A stretch of 64,000 nucleotides of DNA from Corynebacterium sp. TAE3-ERU12 (GCF_019209905.1 NZ_JAHUTM010000001.1:1-64000); one strand, 5' to 3'; positions 1 to 9,230 are shown, counted from the first letter of the stretch. The notes: generated by a model from the sequence alone, not told the origin. Numbers and translations: made by a program.

Positions 1-322
1 TCAGTCCCAATGTGGCCGTCCACCCTCTCAGGCCGGCTACCCGTCGCCGCCTTGGTAGGCCATTACCCCACCAACAAGCTGATAGGCCGCGGGCCCATCC
101 TGCACCGAAAAAACTTTCCACCAACCACCACAATGATTGGTCCTATCCGGTATTAGACCCAGTTTCCCAGGCTTATCCCAGAGTGCAGGGCAGGTCACCC
201 ACGTGTTACTCACCCGTTCGCCACTCGTGTACCCCAAGCAAGCTTGAGGCCTTACCGTTCGACTTGCATGTGTTAAGCACGCCGCCAGCGTTCGTCCTGA
301 GCCAGGATCAAACTCTCCACAA
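1..322 (-). rRNA. rrs: 16S ribosomal RNA, 5' part
   Basis: On the minus strand this is the first ~320 nt of 16S rRNA. The universal 5' signature GAGTTTGATCCTGGCTC reads in reverse at about 299-317, followed by the usual start of domain I. The gene runs off the left edge, so only the 5' end is present. It is transcribed away from dnaA, in the direction of the left replication fork, as expected for an rrn operon near the origin. The exact mature 5' end is approximate. Confidence 0.97.
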
Positions 323-529
323 AAAAACTTTCAGCAGAAAGCCAAAACCTAGCAAAAACAACACACCAACCAACACCCACACAAAGCAGGCGCCAGCCGG
401 TCTGGCATTTCCAAAAAAGGCACCCACCACACACGGGGAGCGGGCAGGCACCCAACGCGCACACCACCAACCACACACCCAAAAAAAGGGCACGCAACCA
501 GCAATGCACACAAAAAAAATTAGTACATC

Positions 530-554
530 GGCACACTATCGAGTTCTCACACAA
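530..554 (-). promoter_or_regulatory. rrn leader antitermination (boxA-like) segment
   Basis: On the minus strand the 16S leader contains TGTGAGAACTCGATAGTGTG, closely matching the element conserved in actinobacterial rRNA leaders and spacers that includes a boxA-like Nus-factor site. It lies about 210 nt upstream of the 16S 5' end. The role in rRNA antitermination is inferred from family knowledge. The rest of 323-804 is A/C-rich on the plus strand and holds no credible gene. Confidence 0.6.
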
Positions 555-608
555 CACGCGCACACTGACCAACAACCACCACAGGCCGTTTTTCAGCAGC
601 AACAGGAA

Positions 609-638
609 AGCTTAGAACATCTTCTCCACAGCAGTCAA
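609..638 (-). promoter_or_regulatory. Putative rRNA operon promoter
   Basis: Minus-strand -35 TTGACT (633-638) and -10 TAAGCT (609-614) are 18 nt apart. Just upstream of the -35 is a run of about nine T after AAA (near 651-662), resembling an UP element. The predicted start is about 280 nt before 16S. This is the best promoter match between the MFS gene and 16S; additional promoters are possible. Confidence 0.5.
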
Positions 639-804
639 ATCAACCACCGAAAAAAAAATTTTCTCGCTCTCCCCCACACCAGCAAAACCAACAATCCGTA
701 ACCTCTCGGCCACCGGCTGTCTGTCTCGCTGACTCCGGAAACACTACACACACCCACCACACCACACCAAATCCCCAGCACACGGCCTGAAAATGGCGGA
801 TTAA

Positions 805-1995
805 CTAACGCGTCAAAGTGCCTTGCTTCTTCGCCAACACCGTCGTGGCTCCAGCACAGGCCATCAAGATTCCTGACATCGCAAAAACCGAGCCAGCACC
901 AATAACGCCGGCACCAATACCCGCCACTGGCGGCAACACGACCTGAGCAAGCCGGTTACCCATCAACCGCACCGACAACGCCAACGCACGGTCTTGCTCA
1001 TGCACCAAAGACGACACCCACGTCATCGTCATTGGCATCACAAGCCCCCAGGTAAAGCCACACACCGCAGTCGCGCAGGTCAAAGCCACCGCAGTGGTCA
1101 ACCACGGCATCGCCACCAGCGCCGCAGCACCCACCACAATCGACACAATAAGCACCATGTCACGCGGCAACGACGCCGTAATCCGAGGCATAAAAGCCCG
1201 CGAGATCATCGCGAACCCAGACCGCGCCGCCAGGATCATCGTCACCGCCCCCACCGAAAGACCCAGCTCCGCGCCAAGCACCGGCATATAGGCCGTCAAC
1301 AGGTCAATCGCCACAATCACCGTGATTGCGGCGAACATCGCAGAACTCATTCCCCGGTGTTTCAGGATCGACAGCGCGCCCTCGTGGTCCGGGGTGTCCG
1401 CGGTTTTTTCCTCGGCGCGCACATAGCGTCGGAAAGCTCCTGCATGCCGCCACCCCAACACCACCGTCAGCGCCGCGAGCCCCACCAGGGCAATCAGCGC
1501 CGGGGTGGTGTCAACAACCTGCTCGCCTTGATGCTGTGCGGCAATCCAGCCGGAAAAAATGATGCCAAACAACTGGCCCGCGGAGATGCCGAGCGTGAAG
1601 TATGCGAAAAGCGAATCCATGCCACGGGCCGTACTGCGCAAATGGGCCACCATGCCCTGCGCGGCAATGAGGGTGAGCATGTGCGCACACCCCAGCGCCG
1701 CATAGCCGGCCAACAACATCCACAACCCAGTTGAGGCTGCCATCACAACCGGCGCAATAAGAGTGGCAATAAGCCCCAGGCGCATCACCCCAGGGGCATG
1801 ACCGGTGTCGGCTCGGCGACCAGCGGGCAGCGCAATAAGCAGCGGCATAAGGGAAAACACCGCGGTAAACCAGCCGATAAGTTCCGCGTCGCCACCAAAT
1901 GCAAGCACCCGGTAACTAAGCAACACGCGCCCGCCATTGAACACAGCTTGGGCAAAGACGCTGACTGCTACAAGCCGCACGAACCAAGTTTTCAT
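805..1995 (-). CDS. MFS transporter
   Basis: A 396-residue polytopic inner-membrane protein with about twelve hydrophobic segments, typical of drug-exporter-like major facilitator permeases. Between the second and third segments is a short charged loop (AGRRADTG) corresponding to MFS motif A. The substrate cannot be read from the sequence. The ATG at 1995 (MKTWFV) is preferred over a TTG four codons upstream because GAGGGAGG abuts the TTG but lies 12 nt before the ATG. It diverges from the NYN-domain gene and faces the rrn operon with no obvious terminator between. Confidence 0.85.
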   Translation of the reverse strand: MKTWFVRLVAVSVFAQAVFNGGRVLLSYRVLAFGGDAELIGWFTAVFSLMPLLIALPAGRRADTGHAPGVMRLGLIATLIAPVVMAASTGLWMLLAGYAALGCAHMLTLIAAQGMVAHLRSTARGMDSLFAYFTLGISAGQLFGIIFSGWIAAQHQGEQVVDTTPALIALVGLAALTVVLGWRHAGAFRRYVRAEEKTADTPDHEGALSILKHRGMSSAMFAAITVIVAIDLLTAYMPVLGAELGLSVGAVTMILAARSGFAMISRAFMPRITASLPRDMVLIVSIVVGAAALVAMPWLTTAVALTCATAVCGFTWGLVMPMTMTWVSSLVHEQDRALALSVRLMGNRLAQVVLPPVAGIGAGVIGAGSVFAMSGILMACAGATTVLAKKQGTLTR

Positions 1996-2186
1996 CGGTG
2001 GGCGCAACCTCCCTCAATGCGGATTCCGGGCGTGACCGGCAACGACCGCCATGCTAGTAGCCCAAGCGGGACCTCTCGCGCTCAGACCAACCCGCCCAAT
2101 GGGACACGAGCAGAGCTAATTCGTGCATCCTGGATCACACAACGAATCAAATTAGGGAACATGTGAGTCCGGAATTGAAGGAGCCC

Positions 2187-3572
2187 ATGCTTGAACGAAC
2201 ATTGGTGTACGTCGACACGTCCTATCTACTTGCGAGCTTTTATAACTCGTGGGAGACCGGGGCCCGTGGCCAATTAGAAATCGACCTCCGCGAAGTTGTT
2301 CGGATTCTCGACCGAATGACCTCGCAGCAAGTTAATCAACCTGTCCAACGGCAAAACTGGTACGACGGCATCCCAGAATCGGGGCCGCATCGTTACCAGC
2401 GCCAACTGCGCACCCTCGACGGGGTTCGGCTGCGTGCCGGCCAGCTCATCGAGTGGGGTGATCGGCGCACCCAAAAGGGCGTGGACACGCTGCTTGTGGC
2501 AGATATGGTGACCGCCGCAATGAAGGGCCTGGCCTCGGATATTGTGCTGGTTTCTGGTGATGCGGACATGCTGCCGGGAGTCCATGCGGCTTCCGACGCT
2601 GGTACCCGGGTACACCTGTACGGCTTCGGCTGGGATTCCATGTCCTCGGCGCTGCGGTATGCCTGCGATACGACAACAATCCTCGACCCGCGCGAAGACT
2701 TCGCCGAGTGTATGCAGCTCAACGTGCTAGAGGGGCCGCTGCCGCCGGCGGTGCCGCCGAAACCAATCGGGGACGCCACTCCCCCAGAGCAACTCGATGC
2801 CGCCCCGGTTCCCGATACCCGACGCACTCCGCCGGGATCGGAGACCACAACTGCGGAGCAGTCCGCCGAGCCAGCACAGCAGTCTTCGCTTTCCGACGGC
2901 GACAGCTGCGATGCGGGCACCGATGCCGCCGCCACTCCGGCCCCGCCCACCGCGCCGGCTCAGCCTGAGCCAACGCCAGCTGCTGCGGATAAGCCAGGCG
3001 AGGAGCCAAAACCGGCCGACACCCCGAGCGAAATATCGCCCGAACAGGTCGAACAACCTTCACATTCACCTAGGCAAGAGGGCACTGCCGCTCCGGTAAA
3101 TGAGGGCGAAGACCCCGCTGAAACCACCTCAGCCACTGCGGATAACAGCGCCGCTAAGGAGGAGAAACCCAAGCCGGGCCCGATTCCCGGCCCGACCCCA
3201 GGTGCTGCTGCAGGGGCCCGACCGAATCCGTCGATGATGGCCCCGCGCCGGAAACTGCGGTCGCGTTATGTCCCCTTCCCGAATGAGGTGTGGATGGAAT
3301 CTGGTTTCCAGACCCCGTTTGAGGTGGGCAAACAGTACGCAAATTGGTGGTTCGATGCCGCTGCCACCGAAACGCAGCGCGATGAGGCGCACTTGCTTTC
3401 TGGTGGCGGCCTGCCCCCGGAGATCGATCGTCCGCTTTTGCAGTTCGCCTGCTCGACGCTGCACGAGTACACGCTCACCGAAACGCAGCGGGTGAACCTG
3501 CGCGATGGTTTCCACGCCGGAATCCGGGCGCTGCTGCTGGCGCGACGCAATCCCCTGGACGGCCGCGACTAA
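2187..3572 (+). CDS. NYN (PIN-like) domain protein with long disordered linker
   Basis: A 461-residue protein. The N-terminal ~180 residues are a NYN/LabA-like PIN-fold domain: strand LVYVDTSYL with an early Asp, KGVDTLLVADM, and VSGDADMLPGV giving further acidic positions expected to bind metal for RNA cleavage. A Pro/Ala/Glu/Thr-rich, probably disordered linker of about 190 residues follows, then a compact C-terminal domain of about 100 residues starting near RRKLRSRYVPFP that I do not recognise. The ATG at 2187 is chosen because AAGGAG lies just upstream (2179-2184), though spacing is only about 3 nt; a GTG at 2163 is possible. Nuclease activity is inferred from the fold. Confidence 0.8.
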   Translation: MLERTLVYVDTSYLLASFYNSWETGARGQLEIDLREVVRILDRMTSQQVNQPVQRQNWYDGIPESGPHRYQRQLRTLDGVRLRAGQLIEWGDRRTQKGVDTLLVADMVTAAMKGLASDIVLVSGDADMLPGVHAASDAGTRVHLYGFGWDSMSSALRYACDTTTILDPREDFAECMQLNVLEGPLPPAVPPKPIGDATPPEQLDAAPVPDTRRTPPGSETTTAEQSAEPAQQSSLSDGDSCDAGTDAAATPAPPTAPAQPEPTPAAADKPGEEPKPADTPSEISPEQVEQPSHSPRQEGTAAPVNEGEDPAETTSATADNSAAKEEKPKPGPIPGPTPGAAAGARPNPSMMAPRRKLRSRYVPFPNEVWMESGFQTPFEVGKQYANWWFDAAATETQRDEAHLLSGGGLPPEIDRPLLQFACSTLHEYTLTETQRVNLRDGFHAGIRALLLARRNPLDGRD

Positions 3573-3621
3573 TCACAGTCACCACCGCCCGCATCCAACG
3601 GGCCGCCAACCGGGCGCATCT

Positions 3622-3658
3622 AACGGGCCACGGACGTCGCTGTCCGTGGCCCGTTTGG
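3622..3658. terminator. Bidirectional terminator between convergent genes
   Basis: A perfect 14-bp inverted repeat (AACGGGCCACGGAC and its complement, 6-nt loop) lies between the convergent NYN-domain and PspA-like genes, with short A and T runs at its flanks. It probably terminates both. Confidence 0.8.
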
Positions 3659-3660
3659 TG

Positions 3661-4425
3661 TTATTTCGGATCGTCCTCGCCGGCTTCGAGCTCCCCGGCT
3701 GAATCACGTTCGAGTTGCGCGCGAATCTCTGAAAGCTTGGCGCTAGCACGCATATCGGTGCTGGCTGATTCGATCTGCGCCATGGTGTCGTCGGCAGAAT
3801 TCTCGGCCAACTCCTGGGCGCCCAAGGCGTTGGCGTAGCGGGACTCGATCTTGTGCCGCACATCGTCAAGGGTCGGCACCGATGGGTCATGGCCCGGCGC
3901 GTTGATCCCATCCATCGCTTTGGCCGCAGTTTCCTGCATCTTGGCCTGGTCGGCTTTAGCTTCCAGGTCCCGGATTGTTTCTGAGAGTTGCTGGTACTCC
4001 TGCTCCGAACGGCGGGCCTGAGCTTGGGCATCCTCGGCGGCGCGGCTGGCCCGCTGATGCGCCTCGGCGGTATTTTCCAGCTCTTGTTCCACGGTCACCA
4101 ACTGGGTGGCGATGCCCTCAGCGGTGGATTCGAGCTCCTGGGCGCGGTTTTCGTCACCGTCGGCACGCGCTTTTTCGGCCTGTTTCAGCGCGGCGCGGGC
4201 ATTGGCCCCGAGGGTGTCGCGCTGCTCACCAAGCTTGCTCATCCGGATTTCCAGCTGGTTGCGGTTGCCGATAATCGTCGCTGCTTGCTGCTGGATCTGG
4301 CGATGCTGCTCGCGGGCAGCCTCCGCGGCCTGGTGGATCTGCACCTTCGGGTCGGCATTGTCCTCGATCGACTTATCGAACGACGACATCAGGTACTTCC
4401 AGCCCTTACTGAACGGATTGGGCAT
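3661..4425 (-). CDS. PspA/IM30 family protein
   Basis: A 254-residue, almost wholly helical, Glu/Ala/Gln-rich protein. It opens MPNPFSKGWKYLMSSFDKSI, the family hallmark amphipathic start, followed by long coiled coils (about residues 25-150) and a second helical block. PspA/IM30 proteins form membrane-binding oligomers that protect membrane integrity under envelope stress. GAGGAG lies 6 nt before the ATG. No pspB/pspC-like genes are adjacent, so the regulatory partner is not visible. It diverges from a secreted serine hydrolase, giving both a shared 114-bp promoter region. Confidence 0.85.
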   Translation of the reverse strand: MPNPFSKGWKYLMSSFDKSIEDNADPKVQIHQAAEAAREQHRQIQQQAATIIGNRNQLEIRMSKLGEQRDTLGANARAALKQAEKARADGDENRAQELESTAEGIATQLVTVEQELENTAEAHQRASRAAEDAQAQARRSEQEYQQLSETIRDLEAKADQAKMQETAAKAMDGINAPGHDPSVPTLDDVRHKIESRYANALGAQELAENSADDTMAQIESASTDMRASAKLSEIRAQLERDSAGELEAGEDDPK

Positions 4426-4539
4426 TGCAGTCTCCTCGGAGTCTGATTAGCGGCTGCGTATGTGCACACCATGCTACGGGTTTGTGTACGCCGCGTCGGG
4501 CCTGTGCACCGGATAGGCGGCGTTGTAGCATCATTGCTC

Positions 4540-5748
4540 ATGGACTTTCCGCGGAACAGCGTCGCAGGTTGTGTTGCCACCACAGCAGCACTGCTTTTGT
4601 TGCCAGTCGCTAGTACCCCCGCCGCGGCGCTGCCCAGTCATGCTTATAGTGCTACACCAGCACAGACAGTGGCCGCTGAAAAACAGCCGAGCTCGTCGAA
4701 GGCGAAGAAAACCTCGGGGAAAAAGAAGCCGAAGCCCACTAAGAAGTCGGTTCCGCCGCCCACTACTGCCCCGCGTGCGCCGAAACCTGCCCCGTGGGCG
4801 GTGCTTCCCGACGAGGACGTCCCGCCGGTGGACTACGCCCTGATGCGGAAGCACATGACCGAGGTCACCGAGGATTTCCAGAAACGTGGCGACGTGATCG
4901 GCATTGCGATTCTGGACCGGGCGACAAACACCATGGTGTCCAATAAGCACGGTGCGCAGCAGTTCACCCTGGCCAGCCTGGCGAAGGTGTTCATCGCGGA
5001 GACGATCGGTTACCAGGTTTACGATCCACCTAAAAACGGTATCGCCCAGGGCGTCGGCGAGATGCCGGTTTCCGCGGAGCCGGAGGCTGAGCTGCGCGAC
5101 CGCATGATCCGCCTGTCCGATAATGACGCCACTACCCGGCTGTGGGACACCTATGGCCGCTCCGAAATTATTGATAATGCGGCGAAACGCTACGACCTCC
5201 CCGACACCACCTCCGGTGGCCTGTGGACCCTGGTGAAGAGCACTCCGGAAGATATGTGCCGGTTTTTCGACGGCATTCTCGATGGCCGCGGTGGTCTTTC
5301 CCGGGAGGAAACTGATTACTATAAGCGCCTGCTGATCTCGGTGCCGAAGTACTCCTATGGGGCGATGAACCAGGACATCGGTATCCGCGCGGCGATGCCG
5401 GAGGAGCTCGTCGGCCAGAAAAACGGCTGGGTGGACCCGTCGCGCCGCACTACCGCCGGTTTTTTCGGCGAGGACCAGCGCTTCACTATTGCCGTGTTAA
5501 CCACCGGTGTGAACAATCCCAATGACCTCACCGACGCGATCCGCACGGTAGTCAGCGGTACCGGCGCCTACCAGGCCGAAAATGCCGCGCAGAGGCGCCA
5601 GCCCGTCGACCCGGAAGATATGCCCCAGGCTGCGGAGACGAAGCAGCTTTCCGACGGTGGCGGCATCCCGGTGGCACTGGCCGTCCTGGGTGCTCTTGCT
5701 GCCGCGGCGATCGGTTTTGGGCTGGGCTGGTTTATCCGCCGGTCCTAG
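4540..5748 (+). CDS. Secreted, membrane-anchored class A beta-lactamase-like serine hydrolase
   Basis: A 402-residue envelope protein. Residues 1-30 form a signal peptide; a Lys/Pro-rich linker (about 48-85) follows. The serine hydrolase domain has S146-L-A-K149 (SxxK), S193-D-N195 (SDN) and K294-N-G296 in the KTG position, the arrangement of penicillin-recognising enzymes. A C-terminal membrane helix followed by Arg residues anchors it, so it probably faces outward. The class A Glu166-type residue could not be placed, so beta-lactamase activity is uncertain; a peptidoglycan-related or non-catalytic role is possible. The ATG at 4540 is preferred to one 26 codons upstream because it begins the signal peptide and a TAGCAT -10 (4526-4531) ends 8 nt before it, implying a leaderless mRNA. 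Confidence 0.8.
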   Translation: MDFPRNSVAGCVATTAALLLLPVASTPAAALPSHAYSATPAQTVAAEKQPSSSKAKKTSGKKKPKPTKKSVPPPTTAPRAPKPAPWAVLPDEDVPPVDYALMRKHMTEVTEDFQKRGDVIGIAILDRATNTMVSNKHGAQQFTLASLAKVFIAETIGYQVYDPPKNGIAQGVGEMPVSAEPEAELRDRMIRLSDNDATTRLWDTYGRSEIIDNAAKRYDLPDTTSGGLWTLVKSTPEDMCRFFDGILDGRGGLSREETDYYKRLLISVPKYSYGAMNQDIGIRAAMPEELVGQKNGWVDPSRRTTAGFFGEDQRFTIAVLTTGVNNPNDLTDAIRTVVSGTGAYQAENAAQRRQPVDPEDMPQAAETKQLSDGGGIPVALAVLGALAAAAIGFGLGWFIRRS

Positions 5749-5751
5749 TGG

Positions 5752-6111
5752 TTAGCGCCCGTCCTGATGAAGGCCGCGGCGGACCTCATCCATATCCAGG
5801 GCACTGACCTGGGCTACCAGCTCATCGAGCGCCGCGCCTTTAATCAGGCCACAATGCCGGTAGACCAGCACCCCGTCGCGGAAAACCAGCACTGTGGGTA
5901 CGGTATTGACCCGCAATGCGCCAACGAGGTTCAGGTTGTCGTCGGCGAATAGGGTGGCGAAGGTAGCGTCGGGATGCCGCTGGGCGGCGTCCTCGAAAAT
6001 CGGGTGGAACTGGCGGCACGGGATGCACCCAGAGCCCCATACGTCGACAAGCACAACACCGTCGGCAATGCCCTGGGCGAAGGTGTCCTCGGTGAGCGCT
6101 ACGGTGCTCAT
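5752..6111 (-). CDS. Thioredoxin-like protein (CIPC active site)
   Basis: A 119-residue cytoplasmic thioredoxin fold with redox motif C29-I-P-C32 in the context WGSGCIPCRQF and a cis-proline loop NTVPTVLVF. CIPC differs from the classical CGPC encoded at 33700, so its potential and partner are probably specialised. The start codon overlaps the stop of the upstream acyltransferase by 4 nt (ATGA), indicating translational coupling. No signal peptide is visible. Thiol-disulfide activity is inferred from the motif; the substrate is unknown. Confidence 0.85.
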   Translation of the reverse strand: MSTVALTEDTFAQGIADGVVLVDVWGSGCIPCRQFHPIFEDAAQRHPDATFATLFADDNLNLVGALRVNTVPTVLVFRDGVLVYRHCGLIKGAALDELVAQVSALDMDEVRRGLHQDGR

Positions 6112-7199
6112 GCCTTAGCGAAATGAGTCCAGGCCGGGCGTTTAAACAGCCACCGGCCACCGCGTTTCATCAATACGCTATGCAGGCTCAGGCAGCCGGC
6201 GATGCCCATCAGGGCGAGAATAACCGGCTGCCACGGCAGGCCTGGGTCCGCAGACAGCACCAGGTTCAGCAGGAAGATGATGACCGTCATCATCGGGATG
6301 TGCATCAAAAAGATCGGCAGGGTGCGTGAACCGAGTCGGTTAAACGGTTCGATGACGATGGTGCCCTCAAACATCGCAATGACATTAATGACAGCGACGA
6401 GGCCAACGAGGGCCATGGTGAAGCGCACCGGGCCAATATTGGCTTCGTTGAAATTGTTAAAGTGCGTCAGGATGTACGCCACGGCGGCGATATAGGCGGC
6501 CAGTGACCCCAGGGTGAGCCATATATTGCGGCGGCGCGCCATGGCGAAAATCCACGGGGCGGCGTACATGCCGATGAGGTAGAAGACGTACATCTGGGTG
6601 ATAAATGCCCAGGTCCAGCTGTGCCCAGAGAATGGGGAAACGATATTGACTACCGCAGCGACACCGATTTGGATCAGCGGGTGCACGTTCTGACATAGCT
6701 TCGACAACACCGCGTAGAGCCCCAGGGCGTAGAGGAACCACAGGTAGCCGGTGGGCTCGTAGGCGGCGTGGGCCATCCGGCCGAGCATGGGCAGCCAGCT
6801 GCTGGGGTCGGCGATGGGTGGGGCCTGGGCGCCGGAGTCGGTCACTTGGGTTTCTGGGATGGCTGCCATCCAGATCTCTCGCAGCGGCACCCACACCACG
6901 TAGAGCCAGACCATTACCCAAATGCGCCGGTCCGCGAGCTTGGGCCAGGATTCGGAAAGCGCTTTGGCGGCGAATAGGCCGGAGCACAAGAAGAACAGTG
7001 GCATCCGGACTGGGCCGAGGGTGAGGTTAATTGTCGCCCACACCCCGGGTTCATAGCCGTGGTTTTGCAACACGGTGATGGCGTGCCCGACGACCACGAG
7101 GACGATACAGATACCTTTTGCAGCATCAACCCACTGCACCCGGCCATAACGGATTCCGTTAGCCGCCGAGGCGCGGGAAGGCGTAATGGAACGGGGCAC
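6108..7199 (-). CDS. Acyltransferase 3 family membrane protein
   Basis: A 363-residue polytopic membrane protein with about ten hydrophobic segments. The N-terminal WVDAAKGICIVLVVVGHA carries the invariant His of the acyltransferase-3 family (O-acetyltransferases acting on envelope glycans or lipids), and VRMPLFFLCSGLF is the second conserved block. In corynebacteria family members acetylate envelope lipids, but the substrate here is unknown. GAGGAG lies 6 nt before GTG at 7199; an ATG at 7205 would abut that ribosome site, so GTG is preferred. A TAGTCT -10 on the minus strand (7255-7260) is a candidate promoter. The gene is translationally coupled to the thioredoxin downstream. Confidence 0.82.
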   Translation of the reverse strand: MPRSITPSRASAANGIRYGRVQWVDAAKGICIVLVVVGHAITVLQNHGYEPGVWATINLTLGPVRMPLFFLCSGLFAAKALSESWPKLADRRIWVMVWLYVVWVPLREIWMAAIPETQVTDSGAQAPPIADPSSWLPMLGRMAHAAYEPTGYLWFLYALGLYAVLSKLCQNVHPLIQIGVAAVVNIVSPFSGHSWTWAFITQMYVFYLIGMYAAPWIFAMARRRNIWLTLGSLAAYIAAVAYILTHFNNFNEANIGPVRFTMALVGLVAVINVIAMFEGTIVIEPFNRLGSRTLPIFLMHIPMMTVIIFLLNLVLSADPGLPWQPVILALMGIAGCLSLHSVLMKRGGRWLFKRPAWTHFAKA

Positions 7200-7290
7200 A
7201 GGCATCTCCTCGGTTGTCGCATCACTCAGTCACCAGCAGCAACAGCGCGCGAATAGACTACCCGCTCCCCCGCGTTTTTTAAGAACCGGC

Positions 7291-8769
7291 CTAGGGGTCG
7301 GGGCTGGCGCTGACGAAACGGGACATATTGAGCTGTGCGACCACCCGCACTGTTGTCAGCGGTCCACCGCGGTGCTTGGCGATGATGATGTCCGCATCTG
7401 GCGACTCGCTTTCATCTTCACCGGGCTGAGAGCTGGGCCGGTAGAGCAGCAGCACGATATCGGCGTCCTGCTCCAGCGAACCGGACTCACGAAGGTCGGC
7501 GATCTGGGGGCGCTTATCAGTTCGGGTCTCCGGGCCACGGTTGAGCTGGGAGATGGCGATAACCGGCACCTCGAGCTCCTTGGCCATGAGCTTGAGGTTT
7601 CGGGAGAACTCGGCGACCTCCTGCTGACGTGATTCGACCTTTTTGCCGGAGCTCATCAGCTGCAGGTAGTCCACCACGATGAGGTCGAGGTCGTGTTCGC
7701 GTTTGAGCTGCCGGGCTTTGGAGCGGATCTCCATCATGGTGAGGTTCGGCGAGTCATCAATGAAGAGATTCGCTTCGCTCCACTTCCCCAGTCCCTCGAC
7801 GAGGCGGCTCCATTCAGTTTCGGTCATCCTGCCGGCGCGCATATTGGCCAGTTTGACCTTCGCTTCTGCCGAAAGGATGCGCATCATGATCTCGGACTTC
7901 GACATCTCCAGGGAGAAGATGACGGAGGTTTTGCCGTGGTGGATGGATGCGGCGCGCATGAAGTCGATGGCCAGCGTGGACTTACCCACACCAGGGCGCG
8001 CGGCGATAATGATCATCTGCCCGGGGTGTAGGCCATTGGTGACGTTATCGAGGTCAACGAAGCCGGTGGGGACACCGTGGGCCAGGCCGCCGTCTTGTTC
8101 GATGGAGCGCAGCTCGAGCATTGTCGGCTCTAGCAGGTCTTCCATGCGGGCGTAGTCGTCGGCTTGCTCCGCGCCGGTGAGGTCAAAAAGTTCCTGTTGG
8201 GCGGCGTCGACTAATTTTTCGGCCTCGGTATCTTCTTGGCCTGCGTAGCCCATTTGGACAATGCGGGTGCCGGCGTCGACGAGGCGGCGGATAAGGGATT
8301 TCTCTGCGACGATGCGCGCGTAGTAGTGCGCGTTGGCCGCGGTGGGCACCATGGCGGTGAGTGTGTGCAGGTATGGTGCGCCGCCGATGCGTTCCAGGTC
8401 GCCGGATTTTTCCAGTCGGTTGGCGACGAGCAGCGGGTCGGTTTGGGCGGAGTCACCGTAGGTGGCGATGATCGCGTTGTAGATGGCCTGGTGTGCGGGC
8501 CGGTAGAAATCCTCGGCCTTGACCAGTGAGTACACGTCGGCGACTACGGAGTCACTGAGCAGCATTCCGCCGAGTACGGCCTGTTCGGCTTCGATATTGT
8601 GCGGTGGTCGGCGGTCGAAGTTAGTGGAGCCGCCGGCACCGGGGCGTGGGGCGCTGCTGTAGTCGTCGTGTGGGTAGCCGGAGTCTTCTGGTGGCGGTGG
8701 AACGTCGGCGTAGTTGCTGCCGGTGTAATCGGGGCCGTCGAATGGCCGACTACTTCCTGGGCTCGTCAT
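7291..8769 (-). CDS. dnaB: Replicative DNA helicase DnaB
   Basis: A 492-residue hexameric 5'-3' fork helicase. Residues 1-50 are a Pro/Gly-rich extension. The N-terminal domain starts at PPHNIEAEQAVLGGML and interacts with DnaG primase in known family members. The RecA-like ATPase carries Walker A ARPGVGKST and Walker B LIVVDYLQLM. Length is normal and there is no intein, unlike M. tuberculosis DnaB. It follows a 642-bp non-coding stretch with a DnaA-box cluster. A minus-strand TAGCAT (8831-8836) is a weak candidate -10. Loader partner in actinobacteria is DciA, encoded at 45771. Confidence 0.97.
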   Translation of the reverse strand: MTSPGSSRPFDGPDYTGSNYADVPPPPEDSGYPHDDYSSAPRPGAGGSTNFDRRPPHNIEAEQAVLGGMLLSDSVVADVYSLVKAEDFYRPAHQAIYNAIIATYGDSAQTDPLLVANRLEKSGDLERIGGAPYLHTLTAMVPTAANAHYYARIVAEKSLIRRLVDAGTRIVQMGYAGQEDTEAEKLVDAAQQELFDLTGAEQADDYARMEDLLEPTMLELRSIEQDGGLAHGVPTGFVDLDNVTNGLHPGQMIIIAARPGVGKSTLAIDFMRAASIHHGKTSVIFSLEMSKSEIMMRILSAEAKVKLANMRAGRMTETEWSRLVEGLGKWSEANLFIDDSPNLTMMEIRSKARQLKREHDLDLIVVDYLQLMSSGKKVESRQQEVAEFSRNLKLMAKELEVPVIAISQLNRGPETRTDKRPQIADLRESGSLEQDADIVLLLYRPSSQPGEDESESPDADIIIAKHRGGPLTTVRVVAQLNMSRFVSASPDP

Positions 8770-8883
8770 TTCCGGTGTTCCCTTTTCTTGGTATGGCGGT
8801 GGTTTCGCCCGTGGTGCCTTAGGGCGTCCATGCTAGCCATTTCGTGGTGGTCTACTGCGTTCGGGTGGGGATGGCGCGGAGAG

Positions 8884-9230
8884 CTTTCCCCAGTTTTCCC
8901 CGAAGTTATCCACAGTCGGTGTGGACAGTTTTGTGGACAACCTTGGGGCGTTGTGTGAACAACTGATGAATGCCCAGGTCGCTTGCCGACGGCGGCGCCT
9001 GGCGGGCGCAACACTCACCCCCGCGACCTGCATGAACTCATCATCTGTGCAGGTAGGAGGCTATTTTTGGCCGGGGAGTGTGATCAAAACCGCAATTGCG
9101 AATGCCATTCGTACACACGTCCCAACAGATACGGATTAACCTTTGGTTGAACCTTATGTTCACCAAATGGTCGTGAACAGCACAAACTCAGAACCAGTTA
9201 CCCACAGTTTTTCCACAGTGGTTGTCCACT
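8884..9230. promoter_or_regulatory. DnaA-box cluster between rplI and dnaB
   Basis: This gene-free stretch (8770-9411) contains matches to the DnaA box TTRTNCACA: TTATCCACA at 8906-8914 (+), TTGTCCACA at 8932-8940 (-) and TTGTTCACA at 8954-8962 (-). One-mismatch sites are CTGTCCACA at 8920-8928 (-), TTACCCACA at 9198-9206 (+), TTTTCCACA at 9209-9217 (+) and TTGTCCACT at 9222-9230 (+). They form two groups about 240 bp apart, 32 kb from dnaA. Control of dnaB by DnaA, or DnaA titration, is inferred. Confidence 0.65.

Noticed and set aside
12-701. 229-residue open frame on the plus strand
   Set aside because: It is antisense to the 16S 5' end and its leader and has low-complexity Thr/His/Lys composition.
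7291-8769. Possible intein in DnaB
   Set aside because: The Walker A and downstream motifs are continuous and length is normal; gyrA is also uninterrupted.
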